From positions 5,146,001-5,210,000 of the forward strand of contig JAYKYS010000002.1 in NCBI GenBank assembly GCA_036924285.1: a DNA stretch of 64,000 nucleotides, written 5' to 3'. This document shows positions 21,620 to 33,000 of this stretch, piece after piece. This DNA comes from Asterella californica (taxonomy: Eukaryota > Streptophyta > Marchantiopsida > Marchantiales > Aytoniaceae). Below the pieces are notes generated by a model. It was not told where the DNA came from. It searched no databases and saw nothing but the letters and a program-made list of their open reading frames with translations. Position numbers and translations under genes: made by a program. Position 1 is the stretch's first letter. Each line of letters starts with the position of its first letter.

Positions 21620-22566
21620 TGTAACGTTCGACCGCAGATCATGGAGTCGAGTCGTCTATCTCTAGCCAATGAATCACCGAACGTGAACCTCCCTGAAGAC
21701 CTGTACTATATTTGTGTCTCCAGATCCAGTTCGTTAAACTTTCCGCTAATAAACACCAAGGATTTGATAACCGCCGGACGGGTTTAGAGTTACCAACTAG
21801 TCTATGACAGGTCTCTGGTACTAATCTCAGGTTTCAGAACGCGATGGAAAGTATTTCAGGCCTGGGTTGGATAAAATTTGGGCAGCGCTTTCGCTACTGG
21901 TGATCAAGTCGGAACGCAGTAAGCCCTGAAGAATCACAGCCAAGACTAGGAAGGCTAGTGGATGCTAGGAAGTAGGAAGGTACACAGAAATAGAGTCAAC
22001 TCCACACCAGACGCTTCAATCCAACTTTGGCACTCAATCCAAGCTTGCTTATCATATAACAAAGCAAATCACGGGCTCATATACATTACACAGCATTTTC
22101 TTGCTGACAAGGTCTCGGAGAAACGCTCAGGTCGGCAATCCTTCCTACTACTGAAATTCTCTGATGAGAATTTAACTTCGGAACTCCAATCTCTCCTGAA
22201 AACTTATCTTCACCCTAGATGTGCTGATCTCTCACTCAGTAACCAAATCATCAAAATAATTGACTGGTTAACTCCCTATCACTAAGGTATCTGAGAGTTT
22301 AATAATGTTCTATCCACTGTGTAACCTAGTCTCTGCTCTCAATACACAGCAAAAATGAGAAACTGAGAAGCCTCTGTCTCTCTGGTCCTGCTCTCTGGTG
22401 CGCGCATAGTGAAACATGGAAAAATCTGGTTTTTAGGATTCGCGATCCCGTTAAGTACTTGGAACTCCACTTCGTCCAACCTTCGGTCTTCGTTCCCGAG
22501 ACCCCGAGCCAGCACCGCGTGTGCTTCTTGTCTTTAATCATTGCCCATTTTAGAAACGGCGTTACA
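21620..22566 (-). repeat. 3' LTR of the chromovirus
   Basis: 947 bp, about 98% identical to 27796-28742 with no indels. Begins TGTAAC and ends GTTACA in plus-strand reading. An open frame of 107 codons inside appears in both LTRs but has no domain and is antisense to the element. Confidence 0.95.
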
Positions 22567-22581
22567 ATCGCCCCAACTAAC
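22567..22581 (-). other. Polypurine tract of the chromovirus
   Basis: Minus-strand reading GTTAGTTGGGGCGAT directly precedes the 3' LTR. The G-rich core is in the expected place for plus-strand priming, although it is a weak purine tract. Confidence 0.55.
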
Positions 22582-22963
22582 AAAAAGCAGTTCTTCCATT
22601 GAACTGCGGTATCTGCAATACCACGTTAGGAATAACACTTTCTCAAATCCAGAGAAATACTACCCCATCCAGGGTAAGCTCTTTCTCAGGGCTATGCTCC
22701 ATTACCGAGCATTCATTGAAGCTTTCGGGTGAGACAGAACCCTAGCTTCCAGGTGGTGAACTCGTCAGTCTCCTTTTATCCACCTCCTTACTATGATATA
22801 CACATAGTAGCGTCAGCCTAAACCTGATTGACATCCGACAGTCATAAGAAGTCAGCAGACCACAACTCCACCTTTAGACGAGCAGATTGGCCAGATCTAC
22901 TCGGTTCCAGTGTCCTTGAAGGGCCCTTAGGCATGACTTTTCTGACTCGATTCAATCCACCGC

Positions 22964-25900
22964 TTAGCTGGAAGAAACCACTACAGATTGTCGTCTCACA
23001 AAATATCTACGCAGTGGTTCCTGAAACTTGTACAATGCTAGATCATCTAAGTACTCCCAAGCTTCACTTACCAATCCCGAAACTCTACCTGTCCAACGAC
23101 AGAGGTATTGAGTAACGGGTTCTCCAGCTCCATCTGGATTCGGTGATGCTCGATGATCTACTATCTCAATCAACTCAAGATCATCAGCTCTTGGTAATGC
23201 TTCTAACACTGGATGCCATTTCTGATATCTTCCTGGCAACGACTCTAGTTCCTCACGAAACATCTTCAAGTTAGAAACATGAATGATGGGATGATAATGC
23301 TTCATACTAGCTGGAAAACGTAACTTATAGGTCACAGGACCTAACTTCTTCTCGATCAGGAACGGTCCTGTCCACTTTGGAAGAAGCTTCTTGGCTAAGT
23401 CCACACCTGCTGGGATTCTGAAGTTCTTGGTTCTCAACCAAACTCTCTGTCCTTCTTCGAACTGTACGTCTTGCCTACCACGGTTTGCATACTTGGCATA
23501 CCGTTGTTGTGCCTTCTCCATGTGTTTCTTGGCTTCTTGAAACACAGTACCCTGAACACGTATGAAAGTCTCTAGATCTGGAGGATCATGGTTTGACCTT
23601 CCTGTGTTTTCATGCCCCTTGGTAGCCAGAGCTATAGGAGTCCAAGGTGCATGAGAGCTTCGATAAACCACTTCAAATGGTTTAAATCCTGTACTCGAAT
23701 GCTTAGTATTGTTATATGTAAACTCCACCAAGTCCAAGGGCTCGCTCCAATCACTCTGATCTCGCATGATATAGTTTCTCAACCCTTGTTCTACTATCTG
23801 GATCGTCCTTTCCGTCTGACCATCAGTTTCAGGATGATAAGAAGAACTGAACTTGAGGGTAGTTTCGAGCCTTCGAAACAAACCCTTCCAAAAATGAGCT
23901 ACAAACCTCCTATCCAGATCTGAAACAATGTCTTTAGGCATCCCATGATACTTAAAAACATATCGTATAAACAGTTCAGCGGCACCTCTTGACGTCACTG
24001 CTTCCCTACAAGGGATGAGGTGAGCTTGCTTACTGAAACGATCTATAACAACTAACAAAGTGTCAAAACCTCCTGACTCAGGTAAACCGGTACATAAGTC
24101 CATACTTATGCTCTCCCAAGGTCCATCAGGTATTGGTAATGGTCTCAGCAATCCTGCAGGTCTCCTCCGCTCAGTTCGTTGTTGCTGACATGTCAAGCAA
24201 GTCTGCACGTACTTGATCACATCCTCCAACATGGATGGCCAATAGAACTGCTCTTTAACGCGTTGCAACGTTCTATTCTGTCCTCCATGTCCAGCCAGTT
24301 CACAATCATGACATTCTTGCATGACGAGTGTCCTTAGAGGTCCAGCTGGAACATAGACCTTGGTTTGCTTATAAAACCAAAGGCCATTGCGAAATGAGAG
24401 ATTACGTACCAATGGATCTCTCCCTTGTTGGCTGGTCCACCGTTGAGCTTGAGGATCGTCTGACAATGCTTGTCTGATTCGATCCAAAAGCTCTTCACTT
24501 GTGTCCTGAGTTGTTAACGCCTGGACACGTCTGCTTAACACATCCGCTGGAATATTTTCCTTCCCCTTTTGATATCGCCATTCGATATCAAAACGTGCAA
24601 GCTCCTCTTGCCATCTCTGCTGTTTGCATGACAACCGAGGTTTACTTTGAAAGTATGTATTACCCTCGCAGTCCGTCACAACAGTAACTTTGCTTGGTAA
24701 CAAATAATGCTCCCAACGTTTCAGACAGTGGACAACTGCGAACATCTCCTGTTCATGAGCAGGCCATTTTGCCTCTGTTTCTGAAAACTTGTGACTTCCG
24801 TAAGCCACTGGATGCTTTCCTTGCATCAACACTCCTCCAATGGCCCATTGAGAAGCATCTGTGTGAACCTCGAAAGGTTCTCCCATCTTTGGAAGAGCTA
24901 GCACGGGCATTTCTGTCAGTGCTTGTTTCAACTCTTGAAATGCTCTTTCAGCTGCTGGGTTCCAAATAACCTCGGAAGCCTTGCGCAATAAGCCAAACAA
25001 AGGTGCGGCTTTATGCGCAAATTGATAAACAAAGCGCCGAAAGTATGTGGCTAACCCAAGAAAAGATCTGAGCTCATGAACACTCTCAGGTCTCTTCCAT
25101 TCAACAATGGCTCGAATCTTAGCCCTGTTAGGGTGAATACCATGCGCATCGATCAAACATCCTAGAAACACCACACTCTCTTGTCCAAAAGAACACTTGC
25201 TCTTCTTGAGGTAGAGTTGATGTTCTTCCAGGCGCTTAAGAACTGTTTCAACATCTGCTAGATGCTGATCCCAAGTGGATGAGAAGATGATGATATCGTC
25301 CAAGTACACGATAACACTCTCATCCAAAAGATCTCTGAAGATCTCGTTCATCAGCCTGCAAAAAGTACCAGGTGCGTTGGACAATCCAAACGGCAACACT
25401 GTATACTCAAAAAAGCCATACCTCGTCCTTATAGCCGTCTTTTCTTCGTCTCCTTCTTTGATCCGGATTTGATGATATCTAGAACGAAGATCCAACTTGG
25501 TGAAGTACTTTCCTGTGGTCAACCGATCTGTGGTTTCATCCATGAGAGGAAGAGGATACTTGTTCTTGACAGTAACCTTATTAAGTGCACGGTAGTCTAC
25601 ACACATGCGGATACCACCATCTTTCTTGGCCACGAACAACACCGGTGCAGCATAAGGTGATATGCTGGGTCGTAAGATACCTTGAGCTACCAACTCTTTC
25701 AACTGAGTCTTCAGCTCTGTTAGCTCATCAAACGACATGCATCTTGATGGCACTGCAATAGGTGTAGCCCCAGGAACCAGATCAATAGCATGATCTAAGG
25801 CTCTCCTCGGAGGAAGTCCTGTTGGTAACTGATCCGACATTATGTGAGAAAACCTCTCAATTAATGCTTGCATATCAGGATGTATAGGAAGAGCAGCAAC

Positions 25901-27745
25901 ACGTTCTTCCTCATCCGTCTCCACCTTGGGTTTAGACATCACTGCAACCCAAGCTTCGTCTACTGACTTGATCTGCTTTCCAAACTGTCTAGCTGTGCAG
26001 ATCTGAAATGCCACCTTGGCTCGTTGGAACCTACGAGCAGCATGGTTTGGCTCCTTGGGTCTCTCTTTGATGATCAAAGGATGTGGTTGACCCAAGCCCC
26101 ATCGATCCATGACAATGACATTCTCTTCTTGAACATCTACCTTTGCCTTGGTCTCTTGTAACCAAGACCAGGACAAAATACCCTCCATTGTATCACCCAA
26201 GTTCATAACTAGGGATTCATGCTTCCTGGTTACCCCTCCAACAGTAATAGGAACACTCATGAGTTTGTCTGTAACGGTTGTGCTACCTTGCACAAACCTT
26301 ACCAACAACGGGCTCATGATCTTGGTTCTAGTCATCCCTAAGGTCTTGACCAGCTTTTCATCCAAGACATTCACATCTGCTCCAGTATCTATAAGCACAC
26401 AACAATGTTGGCTTCCTAGTTTCACTTCAATCCACGGCAGAAAATCTCCATGTTCTACCAAATGCTCATCAGCACATACCTCTGCTCCAGTAGACGCCTC
26501 AACTGGTTCTTCAACACTGGTAGTCTCTTCAGCTGTCAACCCACGAACGTTGCTCGTCGTTGAACGTTGAGGACACTCACGAGCGATGTGACCATCTCGT
26601 CCGCATCGAAAACAGATGATCGTCCTTGAAGGTGTAACACTGCTAGCTCCACTGCTCCTAGCACCTGAAGTCGAAACTTGGTTGGATCTTGCATTGGATG
26701 CATAAGATCCAGTAGGTCGGGTCTGAGTAGGACCACGAGTAACTCCTTGCTGTTGAGACCCACGAGAAAACCTCCTTCTCGCTGCACCAAATCTTCCACC
26801 ACCACGTCCTCTACCACCTCTATTCTGAGAGGACGCTACCTGTCCTTGAGGATTGCGCCAAAATCCTCTACTAGGCTCACCACCACTTGTTCCACGTTGA
26901 AACTTGGAGGGCTGCACGGTATAGTTCCGTTCTCTAGTGTTCTCTGCTGCTTCCAGAAATGCAAACAAGTCTTGCATGTCCTCAGACTTGTGAAACATAA
27001 CCCAGCTATCAAATACACTAGCATAGAAGCCCTGCAGACCTTTCTTCAAGTGAAACAGCAAGTCGGTGCGATCTACCATGTGCAAACGAGTAACCAACTC
27101 GGAAAATCGCTGGAGGTACTGCTTGATACTCCCTGTCTGTCTCAGATGAATGAGCTCTAGTCGAAACTGTGTAGCTTCATCCACTGGTACCAAATGTCTT
27201 CGGAGTTCATCCTTCAGCTCCGGCCAAGTGGACATAGGAGTTGTACCGTTCAAACTCCTCATCCGCTGTTGACCTCCATACCATTCCTTAGCCTCTCCTT
27301 CCAGTCTACTAACAGCATAGGTGAACCAACTGCGCTCATCAAAATTCTCCAGGTAATTCTCCATTTCAGTAACCCACAACTCAAACTTGGAAAAGCTTTT
27401 CTCACCATTAAAAGATGATGGCGTTGCTGGTTCAGCCCACTTCACTTTCCGCTTGTGCCCTTCTTTGGCTGAGCTGCCTTCCGCAACATTATCTTGCGTC
27501 TTCTGTGACCCATCTTCATTCTTATCTGCTTGAGTAGCATCAACTGCTCCTTCACCCAACAGTGCTAAATCCTTGACTTGCTCAGCCTGCGGTACATGGA
27601 CCTCTGCTTCTTTCTCCTGTGTTGCTTTTGCTTGAGCTAAATCTGCCTTGAGCACCTTGTTCTCAGCTTCCACTTGCTCAAGTCGGTCTTCCAACTTCTT
27701 CAAAAACGTCTGCATCTCGTCCATCCCAGTCGGCACGGCTTTCAT
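22964..27745 (-). CDS. Chromovirus gag-pol polyprotein
   Basis: 1593 codons in one frame. In order: a coiled-coil-like N-terminus; a retrotransposon gag domain (about 130-260); basic/Arg-Gly-rich linker; CCHC zinc knuckle CFRCGRDGHIARECP (about 378-392); aspartic protease VLIDTGADVNVL (about 450); reverse transcriptase with CVDYRALNKV, LPFGLSNAPGTF and YLDD (about 710-815); RNase H with VHTDAS (about 960); integrase with an HHCC zinc finger (LAGHGGQ...TCLTCQQQ, about 1146-1180) and the catalytic D-D-E core (MDLCTG, VSDLDRRF, ETDGQTERT); C-terminal chromodomain with YLCRWTG...SEAWEYLDD (about 1525-1580). The product copies element RNA into DNA in cytoplasmic particles and integrates it. All catalytic motifs look intact; YLDD replaces the more usual YVDD. 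The ATG at 27745 lies 50 bp inside the 5' LTR. Confidence 0.95.
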   Translation of the reverse strand: MKAVPTGMDEMQTFLKKLEDRLEQVEAENKVLKADLAQAKATQEKEAEVHVPQAEQVKDLALLGEGAVDATQADKNEDGSQKTQDNVAEGSSAKEGHKRKVKWAEPATPSSFNGEKSFSKFELWVTEMENYLENFDERSWFTYAVSRLEGEAKEWYGGQQRMRSLNGTTPMSTWPELKDELRRHLVPVDEATQFRLELIHLRQTGSIKQYLQRFSELVTRLHMVDRTDLLFHLKKGLQGFYASVFDSWVMFHKSEDMQDLFAFLEAAENTRERNYTVQPSKFQRGTSGGEPSRGFWRNPQGQVASSQNRGGRGRGGGRFGAARRRFSRGSQQQGVTRGPTQTRPTGSYASNARSNQVSTSGARSSGASSVTPSRTIICFRCGRDGHIARECPQRSTTSNVRGLTAEETTSVEEPVEASTGAEVCADEHLVEHGDFLPWIEVKLGSQHCCVLIDTGADVNVLDEKLVKTLGMTRTKIMSPLLVRFVQGSTTVTDKLMSVPITVGGVTRKHESLVMNLGDTMEGILSWSWLQETKAKVDVQEENVIVMDRWGLGQPHPLIIKERPKEPNHAARRFQRAKVAFQICTARQFGKQIKSVDEAWVAVMSKPKVETDEEERVAALPIHPDMQALIERFSHIMSDQLPTGLPPRRALDHAIDLVPGATPIAVPSRCMSFDELTELKTQLKELVAQGILRPSISPYAAPVLFVAKKDGGIRMCVDYRALNKVTVKNKYPLPLMDETTDRLTTGKYFTKLDLRSRYHQIRIKEGDEEKTAIRTRYGFFEYTVLPFGLSNAPGTFCRLMNEIFRDLLDESVIVYLDDIIIFSSTWDQHLADVETVLKRLEEHQLYLKKSKCSFGQESVVFLGCLIDAHGIHPNRAKIRAIVEWKRPESVHELRSFLGLATYFRRFVYQFAHKAAPLFGLLRKASEVIWNPAAERAFQELKQALTEMPVLALPKMGEPFEVHTDASQWAIGGVLMQGKHPVAYGSHKFSETEAKWPAHEQEMFAVVHCLKRWEHYLLPSKVTVVTDCEGNTYFQSKPRLSCKQQRWQEELARFDIEWRYQKGKENIPADVLSRRVQALTTQDTSEELLDRIRQALSDDPQAQRWTSQQGRDPLVRNLSFRNGLWFYKQTKVYVPAGPLRTLVMQECHDCELAGHGGQNRTLQRVKEQFYWPSMLEDVIKYVQTCLTCQQQRTERRRPAGLLRPLPIPDGPWESISMDLCTGLPESGGFDTLLVVIDRFSKQAHLIPCREAVTSRGAAELFIRYVFKYHGMPKDIVSDLDRRFVAHFWKGLFRRLETTLKFSSSYHPETDGQTERTIQIVEQGLRNYIMRDQSDWSEPLDLVEFTYNNTKHSSTGFKPFEVVYRSSHAPWTPIALATKGHENTGRSNHDPPDLETFIRVQGTVFQEAKKHMEKAQQRYAKYANRGRQDVQFEEGQRVWLRTKNFRIPAGVDLAKKLLPKWTGPFLIEKKLGPVTYKLRFPASMKHYHPIIHVSNLKMFREELESLPGRYQKWHPVLEALPRADDLELIEIVDHRASPNPDGAGEPVTQYLCRWTGRVSGLVSEAWEYLDDLALYKFQEPLRRYFVRRQSVVVSSS

Positions 27746-27779
27746 TGTCGATGGTGTTCAGCAAAGATTCAACCTGAAC

Positions 27780-27793
27780 CTGCTCTGATACCA
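27780..27793 (-). other. Primer-binding site (initiator tRNA-Met)
   Basis: Minus-strand reading TGGTATCAGAGCAG begins two bases inside the 5' LTR. TGGTATCAGAGC is the standard plant retrotransposon primer site complementary to the 3' end of initiator tRNA-Met. Confidence 0.9.
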
Positions 27794-27795
27794 AC

Positions 27796-28742
27796 TGTAA
27801 CGTTCGACCGTAGATCACGGAGTCGAGTCGTCTGTCTCTAGCCAATGAATCGCCGAACGTGAACCTCCCTGAAGACCTGTACTATATTTGTGTCTCCAGA
27901 TCCAGTTCGTTAAACTTTCCGCTAATAAACACCAAGGATTTGATAACCGCCGGACGGGTTTAGAGTTACCAACTAGTCTATGACAGGTCTCTGGTACTAA
28001 TCTCAGGTTTCAGAACGCGATGGAAAGTATTCCAGGCCTGGGTTGGATAAAATTTGGGCAGCGCTTCTGCTACTGGTGATCAAGTCGGAACGCAGTAAGC
28101 CCTGAAGAATCACAGCCAAGACTAGGAAGGCTAGTGGATGCTAGGAAGTAGGAAGGTACACAGAAATAGAGTCAACTCCACACCAGACGCTTCAATCCAA
28201 CTTTGGCACTCAATCCAAGCTTGCTTATTATATAACAAAGCAAATCACGGGCTCATATACATTACACAGCGTTTTCTTGCTGACAAGGTCTCGGAGAAAC
28301 GCTCAAGCCGGCAATCCTTCCTACTACTGAAATTCTCTGATGAGAATTTAACTTCGGAACTCCAATCTCTCCTGAAAATTTATCTTCACCCTAGATGTGC
28401 TGATCTCTCACTCAATAACCAAATCATCAAAATAATTGACTGGTTAACTCCCTATCACTAAGGTATCTGAGAGTTTAATAATGTTCTATCCACTGTGTAA
28501 CCTAGTCTCTGCTCTCAATACACAGCAAAAATGAGAAACTGAGAAGCCTCTGTCTCTCTGGTCCTGCTCTCTGGTGCGCGCATAGTGAAACATGGAAAAA
28601 GCCGGTTTTTAGGGTTCACGATCCCGTTAAGTACTTGGAACTCCACTTCGTCCAACCTTCGGCCTTCGTTCCCGAGACCCCGAGCCAGCACCGCGTGTGC
28701 TTCTTGTCTTTAATCACTGCCCATTTTAGAAACGGCGTTACA
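27796..28742 (-). repeat. 5' LTR of the chromovirus
   Basis: 947 bp, matched to 21620-22566. It would hold the element promoter for minus-strand transcription. Of about 19 differences from the other LTR, 18 are transitions. Confidence 0.95.
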
Positions 28743-28796
28743 GGTCAGGTACCAAGTATCATAGACTCCTACGTATATGATACTTGGTACATGACC
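28743..28796. repeat. Long hairpin starting at the base after the LTR
   Basis: GGTCAGGTACCAAGTATCAT(A) (28743-28763) pairs with 28776-28796 over 21 bp with one mismatch; loop 12 nt. The first base follows the last LTR base directly. The left flank of the element ends in a sequence resembling the right arm (TATGATAC...CATGGAC), so the retrotransposon may have inserted into, or recombined at, a palindromic repeat. Confidence 0.75.
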
Positions 28797-30006
28797 ACGC
28801 CACCAATTTATTGATGATGAGTTACTTTCAAGACATTTCACAAAAAGAACGCCCAATGCACAGATGCACCTCTTTAATTTGTTCTAAGAAGTGGAAATAC
28901 ACTTTTAACTCATGGTGTTCTTATTTTTGTTTCAGGAAACACTTGAAACTCATGGAGTTCTTCCACATTTAGAAAGCAATTCTCTTACTGAATCGCAAAT
29001 GTCATCCTAGTAAGAAAACAGTACTTTTATGATTGAACCTAGAACATTGCTAGGTGATGTGTAAATGCTACGAGCCACCGTGGCAAGTGCCTCTAGGTTA
29101 TGATTCATTCAGAAGAGTGATCTTGCTACCCGAATCATAGACGAGATCTTCAGGTGATCTTCAAGCTGAAGGCACGATCACCCACAAAAAAATCCTCCAC
29201 AAACGCAGTATGATGTTTTTCTGAATCATGCCACGAGATCAAAAGTTATTTACATGTGATCACAAATTGCTACGCTTAACCAAAAGTGGCCTATAAGAGC
29301 ATCTCCACCGTACCTCTGTAAACGCTTCCGTAAGCAGTTAAGAGAGCAAGTTAAGGGAAAGCCTTCCCATTATATAATTTAACAAAAATTTTAATTAAGA
29401 TATTTCTAGAAACTATCGTTCTATCCTAATTTGAAATTTTTGATATCGAAAAACATTATTAAATCGTTACGGATATAGTTGATACATGTTCACATTGTTG
29501 TCCGTGTACTGAGTTCGTGCTCGTACTTGAGATCAGTGCACTGAGTTCTTATTCTTCTTTTAGTACTCAGTTCTCTATACGTACCACCTACGCTGTGAGA
29601 CGTTGGATCTTTAAAGATCGTTATTTTATGTTACAGATTTACTTACAAGAGTACGGTGGAAAGAAACAAGACTCTTTAGTTTTAATTAGTTAGAAAATAG
29701 ATATAAGGAGGTCTTTCTCGCATATGGGGTGGACATGCTCTAAAGGAAGCAGAAGTGGGTTACAATTTCTTCAAAGAGAACTGCAATTTTGATCATAAGA
29801 AGGAGAAAGAGATGAGAATTGTGAAAAGTAAACTGAAAATGCTTCTATCACGAATAAAAGAAATCGACTGGTTTCAAATATTGCCGGCATCGTAAAACCG
29901 AAAAAGCATGAGGCAGCAAGATTCACGCGCCTTCTAGTCTCACCACGTGGACTCCGCAGTCCACAATCAACGGGAACAGACAATACTCGATGACCGTCGG
30001 GTGAAC
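28797..30006. other. AT-rich intergenic stretch
   Basis: No gene recognised; short frames without domains. Several CTGAGTTC/ACTGAGTTC repeats near 29505-29575 are not organised into an array. Confidence 0.45.
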
Positions 30007-33000
30007 GCGCGACACAATGAATAGCCAACGATTGGAAAGACCCCATCAAGCCTTACAAGGGAAAGAAGGACCCGAAGGGCCAAGCAAATAACGCCCCGAA
30101 GGAAGGAACACCGAGGCTAAACCCCACTAAGGTCGCCTACCACCCCTATAATATCTGACACAGATAAGTTACTTGTACTGCATACAACACGTGCACATGA
30201 AGTAGCATCGCCTACTGCAATTGCTGTCTTGTGCACCGCTCCTACTAAAGCTCTCTGAGAGCAATAGAAACTCGCTGTGTAAAAAACATAGTACAAAAAG
30301 AAAGAGAAAGTGGTATCTTTGACGCATCTCATGGTAGGCTCTAGCACAATCTCGGAGAAAGACGTCGAACTCCAAAGCTGTCGATCTGTACATCTTCAAA
30401 GCTAAGGGGATGAAGCGATGTCTCACCTGCATACCTCTATACTTGGTCACTTTCGCTGTTGTCGCCACGCCTGCAGCCCATCCTGGAGGATGAGTGATTA
30501 CTTGTGCCGTCACCGAGTCCCATGTCGGATCCGTGACAACCACATCTGCAACTCAGACTTGATCCTCCTTCATCATTACAAGTCAGCTCTCACTGATCTT
30601 CTCGTTTGAAGGATGTCCTACCAACGCTCTCTCCACATCATGTAATCGCTCTCTCGTGTTAAGACAAACACGACGTCTCTGATGACATCGTGGGTGGCTA
30701 TCCGTTCTCCACCGTGAGGACAGCGAGCAAGGTGTCGATCTGAGATGTCGAGCGAGACACCACACTCGTAGATGGACAGTGCCGAAGCAACAAGATGGAC
30801 CAAACCTAGGTGGAACCTCATCACTGTAGAGAAGATAGTCGGTGCGAGTTAGAACGCTCTAATGCAAGGTCGAGAGATGAACCAAGAACTTGCGTCCTGT
30901 CCGAACAAGAAGGTAGTCGAGCTCTAGTATCTCGTGAGATGGAAGGATCCACTAAGAGCGCATGGGGAACCTGCTGGAAGTGATGTTCCGTCAGAGAGAA
31001 CTGTAGTCTGCGAGATCCATCGATAATTAAGATATCGAATCGAGGGTGTGTCTCATGTGCCTCAAGAGTCAAACTATCTCTTGCTTCACAAAGACACAAC
31101 TGTAGTAGGTAAGAACCACCCTCCACATTTGTCACATAGCTCTCCAGAATAAGTCTATCTCGCACGAAGAAACGACAACAGAGCCATGGTGCTGAGAGGG
31201 CCAAACTACCCAAAAAGACTGTCGGAGTAGTTTCCTCCATGGATAATAAGCCCACCTCGTCATATGATATCGACAAAGATGTCTGCCTACGTGCGAGAGG
31301 TCTTGCCAACAGTCTAATGTCTCCGATCCTATGATGTAATCAAAAACTTCATGATCCTCCTATCAAACTCTCTAAGACGCGAGATGAAGATAAGAGATTG
31401 AGGTATTGTGCGGAGTAAGTAACCAAGACGACGTGCAATGGAAAAGAAAAAGATACCAAAGACAACCTTTGGGTCCTCTAACATAGGAAGATCCTCGATA
31501 TGCAAAACGTTCTCCGTCAAGACAACATCGAAGAATCGAGAGACGAAGTCCTCTATACCTATCGGTACTCCGAGGATGCGGAAACCATCTCTAGATGTAA
31601 CAAAATCCTCCGAGAGATAGAGGTCTGACGGTATATCTATGGAAGACCAAGCCTTGCACTTTGACACCTTCACTCTCAGCCCTACCAAGGTCAATTGAGA
31701 GACGAGGTGATCAAAAGCAACACAAACTTGATCCGCCGCACCTACGATATGCGTATCATCAACTATAGATGGAAAAACACAACCTGGAGCAGTCAAGGCG
31801 GTGGCCAAGAGAGCTCTATAGTGAGCTAAAACAAAGAGAGTTCCATCCAAAAGGTCTCTCTGATGAGTACCTGCAGTGGAACTGATGACTGTAATCTCCT
31901 CTATCGAAGAAACGTGCTGATAATAAAGGGGGGTGGAAGAACTATAGAACGAACGCACGAAAGGAACGAGATTCGTTAGAGATCCACTGTCATCCATGAG
32001 CTCTTTAAAGATGGAAGCGCGAGAAACACTGTTAAAAGCATTTTCCACGTTCATTTGTAAGACGACCCAACCAAGATGGAAGTCCAAGAGAGCTCTAATG
32101 CCGAAAGACATAGACTCACAACCTCCAAGCGTCGCGACTCCAAACTAGTGTGGACAAAAGTGATTCTGAAAATTATCTCGAAGTTGAAGAACAATAGTAC
32201 GACTAATAAGTCGTAGGAGAATCTCGCCGTTGGCTATCGATCGAATCTCTCTGTCATCCTTCGTCATGGTCAAGAGTCTAGTTGCTCTCAATACTTGAGC
32301 TATAGAATGAGGAATATGTCTCTGAGCTACTACTGCCGCTACCTGAAAAAGCTCCGTGAAACCACTAGAGGGATCGTCTGTCTGAAAACAATCCCGTAGG
32401 TGCTCATAGACCATCCCAGACAGACATCCAAAAAATAGACATGAGCCGTACACAAGACCTGGACAACAAGGATCTATCAACACATAATGGCTCCTCAGGC
32501 TGATAGTCCTGAACCTCAGATGGTGAGAGATCATCCGGTGAGGAGTGAAAGAAACGCAACGAGACGATCGTCTCCTCGGTAAGACATGCAGACAAAGGAT
32601 GCAATGTTCTAGCGGCTCTACTATACTCTCCGATCTGACCTAACATCCTACAACGTCGAATACGAGCGGAAGATGAGACATCACGTCTAGAAGCAGACTC
32701 ACTCCTATCTCGTATCACACGTACTGATTCCTCTTGTAGGGTCACCCAATCACCTACACGAAATCTCCGAAGACAGACCGTCATCTCTCGATGTCCTCTA
32801 TCATCTCGAATATAACAGAGACACCATCGAGGAAGTAAGAAAAAAATAACCACGCCGTCTCGTCCTTGATGTTTTGTGTCAACATGTCGAGAGGTAGATG
32901 GAATGTCTGTCTCACCTCGTCATGAGAACATGAGATAACTGATGAAACAAACGTGGACAAGGAAAACTCGTCTCGAACAATCTCGGAATAGTGTTAGAGT

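Larger units (their letters stand above)
21620..28742 (-). mobile_element. Complete Ty3/gypsy chromovirus LTR retrotransposon
   Basis: A 7,123-bp element read on the minus strand: 5' LTR 27796-28742, initiator-tRNA-Met primer site, one gag-pol frame (22964-27745), purine-rich tract, 3' LTR 21620-22566. Both LTRs are 947 bp with TGTAAC...GTTACA ends. A chromodomain at the polyprotein C-terminus places it among chromoviruses, which often target heterochromatin. The coding frame is unbroken, so it may have been autonomous recently. The LTRs differ at about 19 positions (about 2%) by hand alignment. No matching target-site duplication is seen: left flank TGGAC, right flank GGTCA. Confidence 0.93.

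Noticed and set aside
21962..22285. 107-codon frame repeated at 28138-28461
   Set aside because: Same explanation: both lie in the chromovirus LTRs and are antisense to the element.
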